DNA of 64,000 nucleotides, from positions 1 through 64,000 of the forward strand of contig NZ_CM001558.1 in NCBI RefSeq assembly GCF_000281895.1, read 5' to 3'. A program made the translations under genes and the position numbers. The notes below the pieces were generated by a model. The model was not told the origin of the DNA and made no database searches. It saw nothing but the letters and a program-made list of their open reading frames with translations. Numbering within the stretch: the first letter of the stretch is position 1; every line of letters starts with the position of its first letter. Of this stretch, positions 46,672 to 57,046 are shown in pieces. This DNA is from Pseudomonas fluorescens Q2-87 (lineage in GTDB: Bacteria; Pseudomonadota; Gammaproteobacteria; Pseudomonadales; Pseudomonadaceae).

Positions 46672-47445
46672 TCAAAACGCCGGCAACACCGCGCCTTTGT
46701 ACTTCTCAAGAATAAAAGCCTTCACTTCCGGGCTGTGCAACGCAGCCACCAGCTTCTTCATCGCTTCGCTGTCCTTGTCGTCCTCTCGGGAAACCAGGAT
46801 GTTCACGTAAGGCGAGTCGCTGCCTTCGATCACCAGCGCATCCTTGGATGGATCAAGCTTCGCCTCCAACGCGTAGTTGGTGTTGATCAGCGCCAGATCA
46901 ACCTGAGTCAGCACGCGTGGAATGGTCGCGGCTTCCAATTCACGGAATTTCAGATCCTTGGAATTCTCAGTGATGTCCTTGGTGGTGGACAGGATGTTGT
47001 TCGAGTCCTTCAGCTTGATCAGCCCGGCTTTTGCCAGCAGCAGCAGCGCACGGCCGCCGTTGGTGGCGTCGTTCGGGATCACCACGTTGGCGCCGCCTGG
47101 CAACTCTTCCAGTTTCTTGTATTTGCTGGAATACGCGCCCAAGGGTTCCAGGTGCACGCCGGTCACGCTGACCAGGTGCGTGCCCTTGGCCTTGTTGAAT
47201 TCATCCAGGTACGGCTGGTGCTGGAAGAAGTTGGCGTCCAGGCGTTTTTCGGCGACTTGTACGTTTGGCTGTACGTAGTCGGTGAAGACCTTGACCTTCA
47301 AGTCCACGCCTTCCTTGGCCAGCGCTGGCTTGACGAATTCGAGGATTTCCGCGTGCGGCACCGGCGTGGCCGCGACGGTCAGGGTGTCGGCGGCGTGGGC
47401 GGAAAAAGCTGCAGCGGCAGCAAAGGCAACCAGTAATTTCTTCAT
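46672..47445 (-). CDS. metQ: D-methionine ABC transporter substrate-binding protein
   Basis: The periplasmic receptor of the MetNIQ importer (NlpA family), 257 residues. The signal peptide ends AHA-ADTL with a signal peptidase I site and has no lipobox Cys, unlike E. coli MetQ. Family segments include ANFFQHQPYLDEFN and VIPNDATNGGRALLLL. Equivalent to PA5505. It follows metI by 78 bases. Confidence 0.94.
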   Translation of the reverse strand: MKKLLVAFAAAAAFSAHAADTLTVAATPVPHAEILEFVKPALAKEGVDLKVKVFTDYVQPNVQVAEKRLDANFFQHQPYLDEFNKAKGTHLVSVTGVHLEPLGAYSSKYKKLEELPGGANVVIPNDATNGGRALLLLAKAGLIKLKDSNNILSTTKDITENSKDLKFRELEAATIPRVLTQVDLALINTNYALEAKLDPSKDALVIEGSDSPYVNILVSREDDKDSEAMKKLVAALHSPEVKAFILEKYKGAVLPAF

Positions 47446-47523
47446 TCAGCTAACTCCTTGTGAGGCGCCCGCTCTCGGCGCCTGCCAGCGAATGGCTGGC
47501 TCATGGTTTATTGGCGCGAGGCC

Positions 47524-48186
47524 TTATTTTCTAGAGAAATGCACAACCAATTTATCGCCCACGGTCTGCAGGACTTGGACCAGCACCAGCAGCAATACCA
47601 CGGTGACGACCATCACATCGGTCTGGAAACGCTGGTAACCGAAACGGATCGCCAAGTCGCCCAACCCACCAGCACCGACCACACCGGCCATGGCCGTGTA
47701 GGACACCAGCGTAATCGCTGTCACCGTAATCGCCGCGAAAATGCCCGGACGGGCCTCCGGCAGCAAGGCGTTGACGATGATCTGGCGGGTCGTTGCGCCC
47801 ATGGCCTGGGTCGCTTCGATGATGCCGCGATCGACTTCGCGCAAGGCGGTTTCCACCAGGCGGGCGAAGAACGGCGTCGCGCCGACCACCAGCGGAGGAA
47901 TCGCGCCGGCCACGCCCAACGAGGTGCCGGTAATCAATACCGTGAACGGGATCATCACGATCAACAGGATGATGAACGGCAGCGAGCGCAGGATGTTCAC
48001 GACCAGCGACAACAGCGCATAGACGCCGCGAGCCTCGAGCAATTGGCGTGGGCTGCACAAAAACAGCAATACGCCCAGCGGCAGGCCGAGCAACACGGTG
48101 AACAACAGCGAACCAAAGAGCATCAGGAAGGTGTCGCCGGTGGCGAGCCAGATTTCCAGCCAGTCGATGTTTGCAAAAAATTCCAT
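47524..48186 (-). CDS. metI: D-methionine ABC transporter permease
   Basis: A 220-residue inner-membrane permease with five or so helices. The EAA loop lies in ATQAMGATTRQIIVNALLPEARPG, which docks to MetN. Its ATG overlaps the metN stop by one base (TAATG), giving coupled translation. Equivalent to PA5504. Confidence 0.95.
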   Translation of the reverse strand: MEFFANIDWLEIWLATGDTFLMLFGSLLFTVLLGLPLGVLLFLCSPRQLLEARGVYALLSLVVNILRSLPFIILLIVMIPFTVLITGTSLGVAGAIPPLVVGATPFFARLVETALREVDRGIIEATQAMGATTRQIIVNALLPEARPGIFAAITVTAITLVSYTAMAGVVGAGGLGDLAIRFGYQRFQTDVMVVTVVLLLVLVQVLQTVGDKLVVHFSRK

Positions 48187-49193
48187 TAGCGCAGCACCTC
48201 CATGTGGACATCGGCCGCGGTGAAGCGGGCAAATGCCGCGTCCATGTCACCGCCGGTGATGGCGAGGGTCAGTTGCCCGTAGGGGGTGTCTTTGATGCGG
48301 TCGATACGACCGGCCAAAATGCTGTAGTCCACGCCGGTTTCCCGGGCGATGGTTCCGAGCAATGGCGCGTAGGTCGCTTCGCCCTGGAATGTCAGACGCA
48401 CGATGCGCCCCGGGACGTGAGCAAAATCGTCGCGCTGTTCGCTTTCGTCGATCTGCTCGTCTTCCTGGACAAAACGCTTGGTGGTGGGGTGCTTGGGGTG
48501 CAGGAACACCTGGGCCACCGGCCCCTGTTCGACGATCACGCCGGCATCCATCACGGCCACTTGATCACAGACCCGGCGAATCACGTCCATCTCATGGGTG
48601 ATCAGTACGATAGTCAGCTTCAGCTCGCGGTTGATCTCGGCCAGCAGTTGCAGCACCGATGCGGTGGTCTGCGGGTCGAGGGCGCTGGTGGCTTCGTCAC
48701 ACAGCAAAATCTTGGGCTTGGTCGCCAAGGCGCGGGCGATGCCGACGCGCTGCTTTTGGCCGCCTGAGAGTTGCGCCGGGTATTTTCTGGCGTGATCGGA
48801 CAAACCCACGCGGGCCAGCAACTCGGCGACGCGGCGGTCGATTTCGCTGCGGGATAATTCGCCCGCCAGCGTCAGCGGCAGCGCCACGTTGTCGGCCACG
48901 GTCTTGGACGCCAGCAGGTTGAAGTGCTGGAAAATCATCCCGACTTGTTGGCGGAAGCGCCGCAAGCCGCCTGCGTCCAGGGCGGTGACTTCTTCACCGT
49001 CGACAGTGATCTTGCCGCCGCTGGAATCTTCCAGGCGATTGATCAGGCGCAGCAGGGTACTTTTTCCCGCACCGGAATGGCCGATGAGGCCGAAAACCTG
49101 GCCGTTCTCAATCGTCAGACTGGTCGGATACAGGGCGGGGATATCCTTATCGGCGACCCGGTAGGTTTTATGGACGTTTTGAAACTCGATCAC
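48186..49193 (-). CDS. metN: D-methionine ABC transporter ATP-binding protein
   Basis: A 335-residue ATPase. Walker A is [12 protein letters not shown], the signature [15 protein letters not shown], and Walker [14 protein letters not shown]. The C-terminal 80 residues form the NIL (ACT-like) domain that binds methionine and inhibits transport. It is the first gene of the leftward metNIQ operon and divergent from katE. No riboswitch is evident upstream. Equivalent to PA5503. Confidence 0.96.
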   Translation of the reverse strand: MIEFQNVHKTYRVADKDIPALYPTSLTIENGQVFGLIGHSGAGKSTLLRLINRLEDSSGGKITVDGEEVTALDAGGLRRFRQQVGMIFQHFNLLASKTVADNVALPLTLAGELSRSEIDRRVAELLARVGLSDHARKYPAQLSGGQKQRVGIARALATKPKILLCDEATSALDPQTTASVLQLLAEINRELKLTIVLITHEMDVIRRVCDQVAVMDAGVIVEQGPVAQVFLHPKHPTTKRFVQEDEQIDESEQRDDFAHVPGRIVRLTFQGEATYAPLLGTIARETGVDYSILAGRIDRIKDTPYGQLTLAITGGDMDAAFARFTAADVHMEVLR

Positions 49194-49457
49194 GTAGCGA
49201 ACCTTGTGGGGCGCGTTGGAAAAGGGTCAGCGGTTAGCCGGGCGCGCATTTTAGCCTGTCCGTATAGAGGTTCTTAGCATTTATTTGCGACTTAACCAGT
49301 CATTTGGCAATAAGGCGATCAAAGGGCATAAAAAAGGAACACAGCGAAACGGCATGGGTCACTCATTAAGCCACTCCAAATGTCCAGGTAACGCACCTGC
49401 GGCACCGAACTCAAAATTCCTGGCCAAGGCGAGGAACGCAGAAAGGAGTTACGCCTG

Positions 49458-51596
49458 ATGAGTATCAACAAGCCTACGGCCAACAAAAGCCAACTGGCCG
49501 GGACCGACACCCTGGATCGCAGCAACACCAACGCCAAGCTCGAGAGCCTGGAGCAGTTTCGCTCTGACGCCACCGAACAGGCGTTACGCACCAATCAGGG
49601 CGTGAAAATCGCCGATAACCAGAACACCCTCCGCGCCGGTGCCCGTGGGCCGTCGCTGCTGGAAGATTTCATCATGCGTGAAAAAATCACGCATTTTGAC
49701 CATGAACGCATCCCGGAGCGCATCGTTCACGCGCGGGGCACCGGTGCCCATGGTTATTTTCAAAGCTATGACACGCATTCGGCATTGACCAAAGCCGGTT
49801 TCCTACAGGATCCGAGCAAAAAAACACCGGTCTTTGTGCGATTTTCCACGGTGCAGGGGCCGCGGGGTTCCGGCGACACCGTGCGGGACGTGCGTGGCTT
49901 TGCAGTGAAGTTTTTCACTGACGAGGGCAACTTCGATCTGGTGGGCAACAACATGCCGGTGTTTTTCATCCAGGATGCGGTGAAATTCCCCGACTTCGTC
50001 CATGCGGTAAAACCTGAACCGCACAATGAAATCCCCACCGGCGGCTCGGCTCACGACACCTTTTGGGATTTCGTCTCATTGGTGCCGGAATCGGCCCACA
50101 TGGTGATTTGGGCGATGTCCGACCGGGCCATTCCTAAAAGCCTACGGGCCATGCAGGGCTTTGGCGTACATACCTTTCGCATGATCAACGCCGAAGGCAA
50201 AAGCAGCTTCGTCAAATTCCATTGGCGGCCCAAGGTCGGCACTTGTTCATTGGTGTGGGACGAAGCCCAGAAACTGGCCGGTAAAGATACGGACTACCAC
50301 CGTCGCGATCTGTGGGAGTCGATCGAGATGGGCGATTACCCGGAATGGGAATTCGGCGTACAAATCGTCGCCGAGGACGATGAGCACACATTCGACTTCG
50401 ACCTGCTCGACCCGACCAAGATCATTCCGGAAGAACTCGTTCCCATCACCCCGTTGGGCAAGATGGTGCTGAACCGCAACCCGGACAATTTCTTCGCCGA
50501 GGTCGAACAGGTTGCGTTCTGTCCCGGACACATCGTGCCGGGCATCGACTTTTCCAACGACCCGTTGCTGCAAGGCCGGCTGTTTTCCTACACCGATACG
50601 CAAATTAGCCGACTCGGTGGGCCGAATTTTCATGAGTTGCCGATCAACCGTGCGATTACGCCGGTGCACAACGGCCAGCGCGATGCCATGCACCGCACCA
50701 CCATCGACAAAGGACGCACTTCCTACGAGCCGAACTCCATCGACGGTGGCTGGCCGAAGGAAACGCCCCCAGGCCCGCAGGACGGAGGCTTTGAAAGCTA
50801 TCCGGAGCGCATCGACGCCTACAAGGTCCGTCAGCGCAGCGATTCGTTCGGCGATCACTTCTCCCAGGCGCGGCTGTTCTACAGGAGCATGAGCCCCCAC
50901 GAACAGGAGCACATCATTGCGGCCTACAGTTTCGAACTGGGCAAGGTCGAACGTGAGTTCATCAGGGCGCGGCAGGTCAACGAGATTCTCGCCAACATCG
51001 ACCTGGAACTGGCAGCGCGGGTCGCGAAGAACCTTGGACTACCAGCACCCACCGCAGGCACCGTCGATGTGCCGACCCCTTCGCTGGAGCAATCCCCGGC
51101 CTTGAGCCAGGCAAACCTGCTGTCCGACGATATCAAGACGCGCAAAGTCGCGGTGTTGGTGGCTGACGGTGTCGATGGAGCGATCATCGATGCGCTCAAG
51201 AAAGCCCTGAAGGCTGAGGGCGCCCACGCCAAGGTGCTGGGGCCCACTTCGGCGCCGGTGACCACCGCTGATGGCAAGACACTGAAGGTGGACGCGTCCA
51301 TGGAAGGGCTGCCGTCGATTGCCTTTGATGCGGTGTTCGTGCCGGGCGGCGTGGAATCCATCAAAACCTTGAGCAGCGACGGTGTGGCGTTGCATTACCT
51401 GTTGGAAGCCTACAAGCATCTGAAGGCCATCGCGCTGAATGGCGAAGCGCGGCAATTGTTGGTGTTGTTGAAACTGGAGGCGGATGCGGGGCTGATTCCT
51501 GACGCGGATGCTGGCAAGTTCCAGACGTTCTTCGGCGCGATTGCCCAGCATCGGGTGTGGGCGCGGGAGCCTAAGGCGAAGGCGATTCCGGCGTGA
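49458..51596 (+). CDS. katE: Large-subunit catalase HPII
   Basis: A monofunctional haem catalase of 712 residues. The catalytic His is in [14 protein letters not shown], Asn in [14 protein letters not shown], and the proximal haem Tyr in [14 protein letters not shown]. The C-terminal 150 residues form the flavodoxin-like domain ([19 protein letters not shown]) typical of large-subunit catalases. AGGAG lies nine bases before ATG. It is inserted between the met and znu genes, an arrangement not present in the PAO1 block. Confidence 0.97.
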   Translation: MSINKPTANKSQLAGTDTLDRSNTNAKLESLEQFRSDATEQALRTNQGVKIADNQNTLRAGARGPSLLEDFIMREKITHFDHERIPERIVHARGTGAHGYFQSYDTHSALTKAGFLQDPSKKTPVFVRFSTVQGPRGSGDTVRDVRGFAVKFFTDEGNFDLVGNNMPVFFIQDAVKFPDFVHAVKPEPHNEIPTGGSAHDTFWDFVSLVPESAHMVIWAMSDRAIPKSLRAMQGFGVHTFRMINAEGKSSFVKFHWRPKVGTCSLVWDEAQKLAGKDTDYHRRDLWESIEMGDYPEWEFGVQIVAEDDEHTFDFDLLDPTKIIPEELVPITPLGKMVLNRNPDNFFAEVEQVAFCPGHIVPGIDFSNDPLLQGRLFSYTDTQISRLGGPNFHELPINRAITPVHNGQRDAMHRTTIDKGRTSYEPNSIDGGWPKETPPGPQDGGFESYPERIDAYKVRQRSDSFGDHFSQARLFYRSMSPHEQEHIIAAYSFELGKVEREFIRARQVNEILANIDLELAARVAKNLGLPAPTAGTVDVPTPSLEQSPALSQANLLSDDIKTRKVAVLVADGVDGAIIDALKKALKAEGAHAKVLGPTSAPVTTADGKTLKVDASMEGLPSIAFDAVFVPGGVESIKTLSSDGVALHYLLEAYKHLKAIALNGEARQLLVLLKLEADAGLIPDADAGKFQTFFGAIAQHRVWAREPKAKAIPA

Positions 51597-51629
51597 TGTT
51601 TGTCTGAAACAAGTCGCTGCTTGTAGGAC

Positions 51630-51726
51630 GCTATCGCGAGCAAGCTCGCTCCCACAGGGTTTGTGTCGATCGCTCTGTTGTGATCAATACAAAATCCAAT
51701 GTGGAAGCGAGCTTGCTCGCGATGCG
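51630..51726. repeat. REPIN between katE and a convergent lipoprotein gene
   Basis: Inverted REP units ATCGCGAGCAAGCTCGCTCC (51633-51652) and GGAAGCGAGCTTGCTCGCGA (51703-51722) are about 50 bases apart. The pair fills the whole gap between the convergent genes. Confidence 0.88.
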
Positions 51727-51727
51727 G

Positions 51728-52441
51728 TCAAGGCTTACGCGGTGTCAGTACCATTTGCGCCGGCACGCTACGCAGGATCTGTTTACGCAGCTTCAGATCA
51801 AACTCCGAGTCGAGCTTTTTGACCCGTTTGGTCAGCAAATTGGCCAACCATGGATAATCATCGGTGCGTGGGGCCTGAATACTCACGTCGCAGTGGTACG
51901 CAATAACATCAGCGGCAATCGCATCCAGTTGGCGGCGCATTTGCTGAATATCGGCGATATTGAGCGCAATCGTCGTGCTTTCAGCACTCGGGTCAATCAC
52001 TTTGGCGACCGGTTTGGCTTCGGCAGCCTTGAGGTCGGCTTCGGCTTTATCCAGGTCGGCCTTGCGGGCTTCGGCAATCGCGCTGTTGACTTCGCCGGTG
52101 AGCGCCGGCGCTTTGGGCATCAGGGCTCGGGCACGGCTCAGGGCGGTCGCAGCGGCGTTGACATCGCCTTTTTGCAGGTCGATCTGGCTGCGGCGCAAGT
52201 ACGCCTCGGCGAGTTGTCGCTGATAGGGTTCCAGCGACCGGTCTTCGGGCGACTGGGCTTGCAAGGCTGCCAACTGATCTTCGGCAGTGGCCAGCTCATT
52301 GCCGGCCAGGCTCTGTTCCAGCTGCGCGATGGCCGGGCCCCGTGTATCGGGGGCCTGGGTGACCGGCGGAGAACTCTGGCAAGCACCCAGTAGCACGGAA
52401 AATGCGACAAGGAGCAGATAACGGGAGGCGAACGGCTTCAT
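51728..52441 (-). CDS. Lipoprotein with TPR-like helices (PA5502-like)
   Basis: A 237-residue lipoprotein: the signal ends in the lipobox LLGACQ. The mature part is Ala-rich and helical, with an arrangement like TPR repeats (LAGNELATAEDQLAALQ, GDVNAAATALSRARALMP), followed by a less repetitive C-terminus. It flanks znuB as PA5502 does. The function is unknown, though the location suggests a possible envelope role. Confidence 0.85.
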   Translation of the reverse strand: MKPFASRYLLLVAFSVLLGACQSSPPVTQAPDTRGPAIAQLEQSLAGNELATAEDQLAALQAQSPEDRSLEPYQRQLAEAYLRRSQIDLQKGDVNAAATALSRARALMPKAPALTGEVNSAIAEARKADLDKAEADLKAAEAKPVAKVIDPSAESTTIALNIADIQQMRRQLDAIAADVIAYHCDVSIQAPRTDDYPWLANLLTKRVKKLDSEFDLKLRKQILRSVPAQMVLTPRKP

Positions 52442-52478
52442 TCCTGCGACTCTCTATTTGCGCAAAAAGCGAGCAAGT

Positions 52479-53267
52479 CTACACCCCTCGACGAGGCAGG
52501 ACAAAACTCAACAGAAACAGCCCAGCGGCGCTGACCACGATAGACGGGCCGGCCGGAGTGTCCTTGAACCACGAAAGTGCCAGGCCGCCACACACCGCAA
52601 GCATGCCCAGCAGGCTTGCGCCCAGGGCCATTTGCTCCGGCGAGCGGGCGTGACGCTGTGCCGCAGCGGCGGGAATGATCAGCAGCGACGTAATCAGCAA
52701 CACACCGACGATTTTCATCGCCACGGCGATGACCACCGCAATCAACAGCATCAGCGCCAGGCGCAACCCTGTCACCGGTAGGCCTTCGACGCGGGCCAGT
52801 TCTTCGTGCACGGTGACGGCCAGCAAGGGCCGCCAGAGCGCCACCAGCAACAGCAACACCGCCGCGCTGCCGCCGAGGATCCAGGACAGGTCTGTCGGGC
52901 TGATCGCCAACAGGTCACCAAACAGATAGGCCATCAGGTCGATGCGAACGTCATGCATGAAACTGAGCACCACCAGGCCGAGGGACAGCGTGCTCGGCGC
53001 CAGAATGCCCAGCAGCGTGTCGGACGCCAGCGGCTGGCGCTGTTGCAAGGTCACCAGCACCACCGCCAGCAACAGGCAGCCAACGGTCACCGCCACCGCC
53101 GGGCTGACATCCAACAGGAACCCCAAGGCCACGCCGAGCAAGGCCGCGTGGGACAAGGTGTCGCCGAAATAGGCCATGCGCCGCCAGACCACGAACGAAC
53201 CCAGGGGCCCGGCCACCAGTGCAAGGGCCAGGCCTGCAAGCAGGGCGTACAACAGAAAGTCAGCCAT
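52479..53267 (-). CDS. znuB: Zinc ABC transporter permease
   Basis: A 262-residue permease of the metal ABC-3 family with eight or so helices; [22 protein letters not shown] near the N-terminus is the family signature. It forms the ZnuABC high-affinity zinc importer. ATG 53267 overlaps the end of znuC by eight bases. Equivalent to PA5501. The operon zur-znuC-znuB is read leftward from the zur-znuA divergent promoter. Confidence 0.95.
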   Translation of the reverse strand: MADFLLYALLAGLALALVAGPLGSFVVWRRMAYFGDTLSHAALLGVALGFLLDVSPAVAVTVGCLLLAVVLVTLQQRQPLASDTLLGILAPSTLSLGLVVLSFMHDVRIDLMAYLFGDLLAISPTDLSWILGGSAAVLLLLVALWRPLLAVTVHEELARVEGLPVTGLRLALMLLIAVVIAVAMKIVGVLLITSLLIIPAAAAQRHARSPEQMALGASLLGMLAVCGGLALSWFKDTPAGPSIVVSAAGLFLLSFVLPRRGV

Positions 53268-54042
53268 GCTTGCAGCCATCTCCATGAACATGGGTAGAAA
53301 CAGACGAGTCGCTGACCACCGAGCCATGCAGGTCATGGGCGTGGTCATGGTGGTGGTGATAAATCGCCAGGCTTTGTGCGTTCTTTCCGAACAGCTCGAC
53401 GAATGCGGGATCACCGCTGACCTGCTCGGGATGCCCGGAGCAGCAAACGTGGCGGTTCAGGCACACCACCTGGTCGGTGGTGCTCATCACCAGATGAAGG
53501 TCATGGGACACCATCAGCACGCCGCAGCCGTGACGGTCACGCAGGCGCGTGATCAGGCTGTACAGCTCGGCCTGGCCAGCTACGTCGACGCCTTGCACCG
53601 GCTCGTCGAGCACCAGCAGCTCCGGCTCGCGCAACAAGGCGCGGGCCAGCAGGACGCGCTGCATTTCGCCACCGGAAACAGTTTGTACCGGGCTGTCGAT
53701 CACCTGTTCGGCGCCAACTTCGTTGAGTGCCGCCAGGGCTCGTGCGCGGTCCACGCCCGGCACCAGGCGCAGGAAACGCAACACCGATAGCGGCAGTGTC
53801 GGGTCGACATGGAGCTTTTGCGGCATGTAACCGATCCGCAGCTTCGGTTTGCGCCAGACACTGCCGCTGTCCGGCTTGAGCAACCCCAGCACGGCGCGCA
53901 CCAGGGTGGTCTTGCCTGCGCCGTTAGGGCCGATCAGCGTAACGATCTGTCCCGGCTCGACGCTCAACTGGATGTTATCCAGCACGCTCTGCCCGGCGAA
54001 GGTCACGGCCACCTGTTCGAGGCGGATCAACGCATTGCTCAT
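53260..54042 (-). CDS. znuC: Zinc ABC transporter ATP-binding protein
   Basis: A 260-residue ATPase. Walker A is [14 protein letters not shown], the signature [15 protein letters not shown] and Walker [13 protein letters not shown]. The His-rich tail ([12 protein letters not shown]) may bind zinc. ATG 54042 overlaps the zur stop by one base (TGATG). Equivalent to PA5500. Confidence 0.96.
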   Translation of the reverse strand: MSNALIRLEQVAVTFAGQSVLDNIQLSVEPGQIVTLIGPNGAGKTTLVRAVLGLLKPDSGSVWRKPKLRIGYMPQKLHVDPTLPLSVLRFLRLVPGVDRARALAALNEVGAEQVIDSPVQTVSGGEMQRVLLARALLREPELLVLDEPVQGVDVAGQAELYSLITRLRDRHGCGVLMVSHDLHLVMSTTDQVVCLNRHVCCSGHPEQVSGDPAFVELFGKNAQSLAIYHHHHDHAHDLHGSVVSDSSVSTHVHGDGCKHG

Positions 54043-54524
54043 CAGGCCCCCTGGCAGCCGGAGCACAGGCCGACCACTTCGACGGTCTGGGTGTCGACCA
54101 TGAAACCCACGTCCTTGGCGCTGGCGATGATGGCATCGCTGATGGATTTCTGCTCCAGCTCAATGGCCGCGTGGCAAACGCGGCAAATCAGGAACTGGCC
54201 TTGGTGGGCATGTTCCGGATGGTTGCAGCCGACGAAGGCGTTCAGCGACGAGATGCGGTGCACCAGGCCATTTTCCAAGAGGAAGTCCAACGCTCGATAA
54301 ACCGTCGGCGGCGCGGCGCGGCGGCCATCCTGCTCACTGAGTACGGCCAGGATGTCGTAGGCGCCCAGCGGCTTGTGGCTTTGCCAGACCAGCTCGAGCA
54401 CGCGGCGACGCAAGGCGGTCAGGCGCAACCCTTGGCGCGCGCAGATGGCATCGGCCTCGGACAGCGCGGTGTGCACGCAGTGAGAGTGGTCGTGGGGGCG
54501 ACTGGCAAGGGGTGTAATAGGCAT
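54042..54524 (-). CDS. zur: Zinc uptake regulator Zur
   Basis: A Fur-family zinc-responsive repressor of 160 residues. It has the winged-helix core [27 protein letters not shown], the structural-zinc Cys pairs in FLICRVCH and GLCSGCQ, and sensing-site residues in [11 protein letters not shown]. The N-terminal HDHSHCVH is His-rich. It leads the zur-znuC-znuB operon and is divergent from znuA. Equivalent to PA5499. Confidence 0.96.
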   Translation of the reverse strand: MPITPLASRPHDHSHCVHTALSEADAICARQGLRLTALRRRVLELVWQSHKPLGAYDILAVLSEQDGRRAAPPTVYRALDFLLENGLVHRISSLNAFVGCNHPEHAHQGQFLICRVCHAAIELEQKSISDAIIASAKDVGFMVDTQTVEVVGLCSGCQGA

Positions 54525-54543
54525 GGGCAGCGACGTGTTCAGT

Positions 54544-54571
54544 GAGAGACGTTATTATGTTACCCGTTCTC
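54544..54571. promoter_or_regulatory. Candidate Zur box between zur and znuA
   Basis: GAGAGACGTTATTATGTTAC lies in the short zur-znuA gap and partly matches the Zur consensus (…TGTTATANTATAACA…). The match is imperfect in the right half. Its position between the two divergent zinc genes supports the call. Confidence 0.5.
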
Positions 54572-54590
54572 GCCTCTTCGAGTGGTCATC

Positions 54591-55520
54591 GTGTCCCGAT
54601 TTTTTTCGCTCCTTGTCGCTTTTTCCGCCACTTTTCTGCTGATCGGCACGGCTCAGGCCGAAGTCAGGGTGCTCACCAGCATCAAGCCACTGCAGCTCAT
54701 AGCCGCTGCGGTGCAGGACGGCGTGGCCGTTCCCGAAGTGCTGCTGCCGCCCGGCGCTTCACCGCATCACTATGCGTTGCGGCCATCGGACGTGCGCAAA
54801 GTGCAATCGGTGGATCTGCTCTACTGGATCGGGCCGGACATGGAAAGCTTCCTGCCGCGCGTGCTCAATGGTCGTACGCAACCTTCCGTTGCCATACAGG
54901 ATCTGCCGGGGCTCAAGTTGCGTCATTTCGCCCAGGACAGCCAATCCCATGCCGAGGATGACCATGACGGCGACGAGCATGATCACGACCACCGCCCCGG
55001 CAGCATCGACGCCCACCTGTGGCTTTCGCCGATCAATGCCAGGGTAATCGCCGCGAAAATGGCGGCCGACCTGAGCGCGGCCGATCCGGCCAACGCTGCC
55101 CGCTATCAAAGCAACCTCCAAGGCTTCAACCAGCGTCTCGATGCCTTGGATACACGCCTCAAGACGCGTCTGGCCGCAATCGCGGGCAAGCCGTATTTCG
55201 TCTTCCACGAAGCGTTCGATTATTTCGAGGACAACTACGGCCTCAAGCACGCTGGGGTGTTCGCCGTGGCTGCCGAAGTCCAGCCCGGTGCCCAGCACGT
55301 GGCCGCCATGCGCGCGCGTTTGCAGGAGGTGGGCAAGACCTGCGTCTTCAGCGAACCGCCCTTGCGTCCGCGCCTGGCCGAAACCCTGGTGGCCGGGTTG
55401 CCGGTGAAGCTGGCGGAACTGGATGCGCTGGGTGGCTATACCCCGGCGACAGCGCAAGGGTATGAGCAGTTGTTGGAGAAGTTGGGGAATGATTTGGCGG
55501 GGTGTTTGGAGTCGCTGTAA
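54591..55520 (+). CDS. znuA: Zinc ABC transporter substrate-binding protein
   Basis: A periplasmic zinc receptor of about 309 residues. A signal peptide ends AQA, then come His ligands in PPGASPHHYALRPSD, the His/Asp-rich loop HAEDDHDGDEHDHDHRPG, IDAHLWLSP and FVFHEAFDYFE. GTG 54591 (MSRFFSLL) is preferred for its family-like N-terminus; GTG 54582 in frame adds three residues. It is divergent from zur. Equivalent to PA5498. Confidence 0.93.
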   Translation: MSRFFSLLVAFSATFLLIGTAQAEVRVLTSIKPLQLIAAAVQDGVAVPEVLLPPGASPHHYALRPSDVRKVQSVDLLYWIGPDMESFLPRVLNGRTQPSVAIQDLPGLKLRHFAQDSQSHAEDDHDGDEHDHDHRPGSIDAHLWLSPINARVIAAKMAADLSAADPANAARYQSNLQGFNQRLDALDTRLKTRLAAIAGKPYFVFHEAFDYFEDNYGLKHAGVFAVAAEVQPGAQHVAAMRARLQEVGKTCVFSEPPLRPRLAETLVAGLPVKLAELDALGGYTPATAQGYEQLLEKLGNDLAGCLESL

Positions 55521-55556
55521 CCCCAGCACCGCTCTCTCCTGCCGAAACTAGATCCT

Positions 55557-55652
55557 ATGTGGCGAGGGAGCTTGCTCCCGCTCGGTTGCGCAGCGACCGC
55601 AAAATCTTGGGGCTGCTGCGCAACCCAGCGGGAGCAAGCTTCCTCGCCACAC
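55557..55652. repeat. REPIN between znuA and thrB
   Basis: Inverted GGCGAGGGAGCTTGCTCCCG / GGGAGCAAGCTTCCTCGCC units frame a GCGCAGC…GCTGCGC centre. Located between the two convergent genes. Confidence 0.88.
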
Positions 55653-55674
55653 GAGCATCCAGCTTCGCGCCTGG

Positions 55675-56625
55675 TTATAGGGCAAAAGGCAACAAAGAGT
55701 GAACCTTCTGCCGCTGCGCCAACCGCTGCTGGAATTCCATCGGGTCGTGAATCAACACATCCTGCCCGGCAAACGATTCGGCGGCGATCAACCGCGACAA
55801 CCAAAACCGCACGCACGCCACGCGCAGCATGGTCGGCCACAGCTGCGCCTCGGCGGCGGTGAACGGTCGCAGCGCCGCATAAGCCCCCAGCAACGCCCGT
55901 GCCCGCGCGCCATCGAGCACTCCGTCGTCATCCGAACACCAATCGTTCAAGGCGATGGCAACGTCATACAGCATCGGTCCGGAGCAGGCGTTGTAGAAAT
56001 CGATCAGCCCGGTCAGGTGGGTGCCTTCGAACATCGCATTGTCACGGAACAGGTCCGCGTGGATGTTGGCCCGGGGCAGCGCCAGGATGCCGGTCTTCTG
56101 CGATGAAATTTCATCCAGCGCCGCCGTCAGCAACTGACGCGGCTCGGCATCGAGGTGCGACAGCAGCTTCGCGCCCTCCTCCTGCATCCAGTCCAGGCCA
56201 CGATCGGTCTTGCGCTTGATCATGTTGTCTTTGGTCGCCAGGTGCAGATGCGCCAGCAACTCCCCGACCTGGGCGCAATGTTGCGCGTTGGCCTGCTTGA
56301 TGTGCTTGCCCGCCAGGCGCGGCTGCAGCAGCGCCGGCTTACCCGCCAGTTCGCGCAGCGCGACGCCGTCAGTGGTGCGCAAGGCGTAAGGCACCGGCAG
56401 GTCGGCGTCATGCAGCACGTCCAGCAGTTCGATGAAGAACGGCATTTCCTGCACCGGGCCACGCTCGACCAGGGTCAGGACGAACTCGCCCCGCTCCAGG
56501 CTGATAAAAAAATTGGTGTTTTCGCTGCCGGCGGCGATCCCCTGGAAATCAAGCAGACGGCCAAGCCCGTAAGGGGCGAGAAAGGTTTCCAGCTCGGGCC
56601 GAGCCAGGGGCGTGAACACAGACAT
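55675..56625 (-). CDS. thrB: Homoserine kinase, APH-fold type
   Basis: Phosphorylates homoserine in threonine synthesis. This is the 316-residue choline-kinase-like form used by pseudomonads: GSENTNFFISLERGEFVLTLVERG forms the N-lobe, NIHADLFRDNAMFEG is the catalytic loop and LIDFYNACSGP carries the metal Asp. Equivalent to PA5495, which is known as thrB. The next upstream gene (DUF2782) begins 347 bases away. Confidence 0.93.
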   Translation of the reverse strand: MSVFTPLARPELETFLAPYGLGRLLDFQGIAAGSENTNFFISLERGEFVLTLVERGPVQEMPFFIELLDVLHDADLPVPYALRTTDGVALRELAGKPALLQPRLAGKHIKQANAQHCAQVGELLAHLHLATKDNMIKRKTDRGLDWMQEEGAKLLSHLDAEPRQLLTAALDEISSQKTGILALPRANIHADLFRDNAMFEGTHLTGLIDFYNACSGPMLYDVAIALNDWCSDDDGVLDGARARALLGAYAALRPFTAAEAQLWPTMLRVACVRFWLSRLIAAESFAGQDVLIHDPMEFQQRLAQRQKVHSLLPFAL

Positions 56626-56684
56626 GGTTAAAACTGCCAGTACGGGCGCCCTTCAGCGGGCGCCGGTTGAAGTCGCGAGCGGCA

Positions 56685-56972
56685 TTACCACTCAAAGATT
56701 TTCCATGACGGAATCAGCATATCCGGCTGATCCGAACGGATGAAGTTTGCATCGCTGCCGTCGGCGCGCACCAGGAAATAAGGCTTGCCGTTCTTGGGCG
56801 TGACCTTGATCGCGTACAAGAAACCGTTTTGCCGATACTCCTGGATGGTTTTATCGCCCTCGGTGCGGATGGTGACATCCGGGTCCGCCGAGGGTGCGTC
56901 GTCCGCTGCCATGACGGCAAACGGGGTGAATGCAAACAAGCCAGCCAGTAACAGGCGATTTAGTGTACGCAT
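56685..56972 (-). CDS. DUF2782 small secreted protein
   Basis: A 95-residue periplasmic protein: signal peptide ending AVMA, then a domain with VTIRTEGDKTIQEYRQNGFLYAIKVTPKNGKPYFLV and a C-terminal Trp-rich IPSWKIFEW. The family is restricted mainly to gamma- and beta-proteobacteria and often sits next to polA. The function is unknown. Equivalent to PA5494. Ends 59 bases after the thrB start and may be transcribed with it. Confidence 0.88.
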   Translation of the reverse strand: MRTLNRLLLAGLFAFTPFAVMAADDAPSADPDVTIRTEGDKTIQEYRQNGFLYAIKVTPKNGKPYFLVRADGSDANFIRSDQPDMLIPSWKIFEW

Positions 56973-57046
56973 GATAACCTTGTCCCTTTGTCGTCAACGG
57001 TCCCGCTATTCTAGCCCCGGACCCGCCGAAAAGGTTGATCCTGCTC

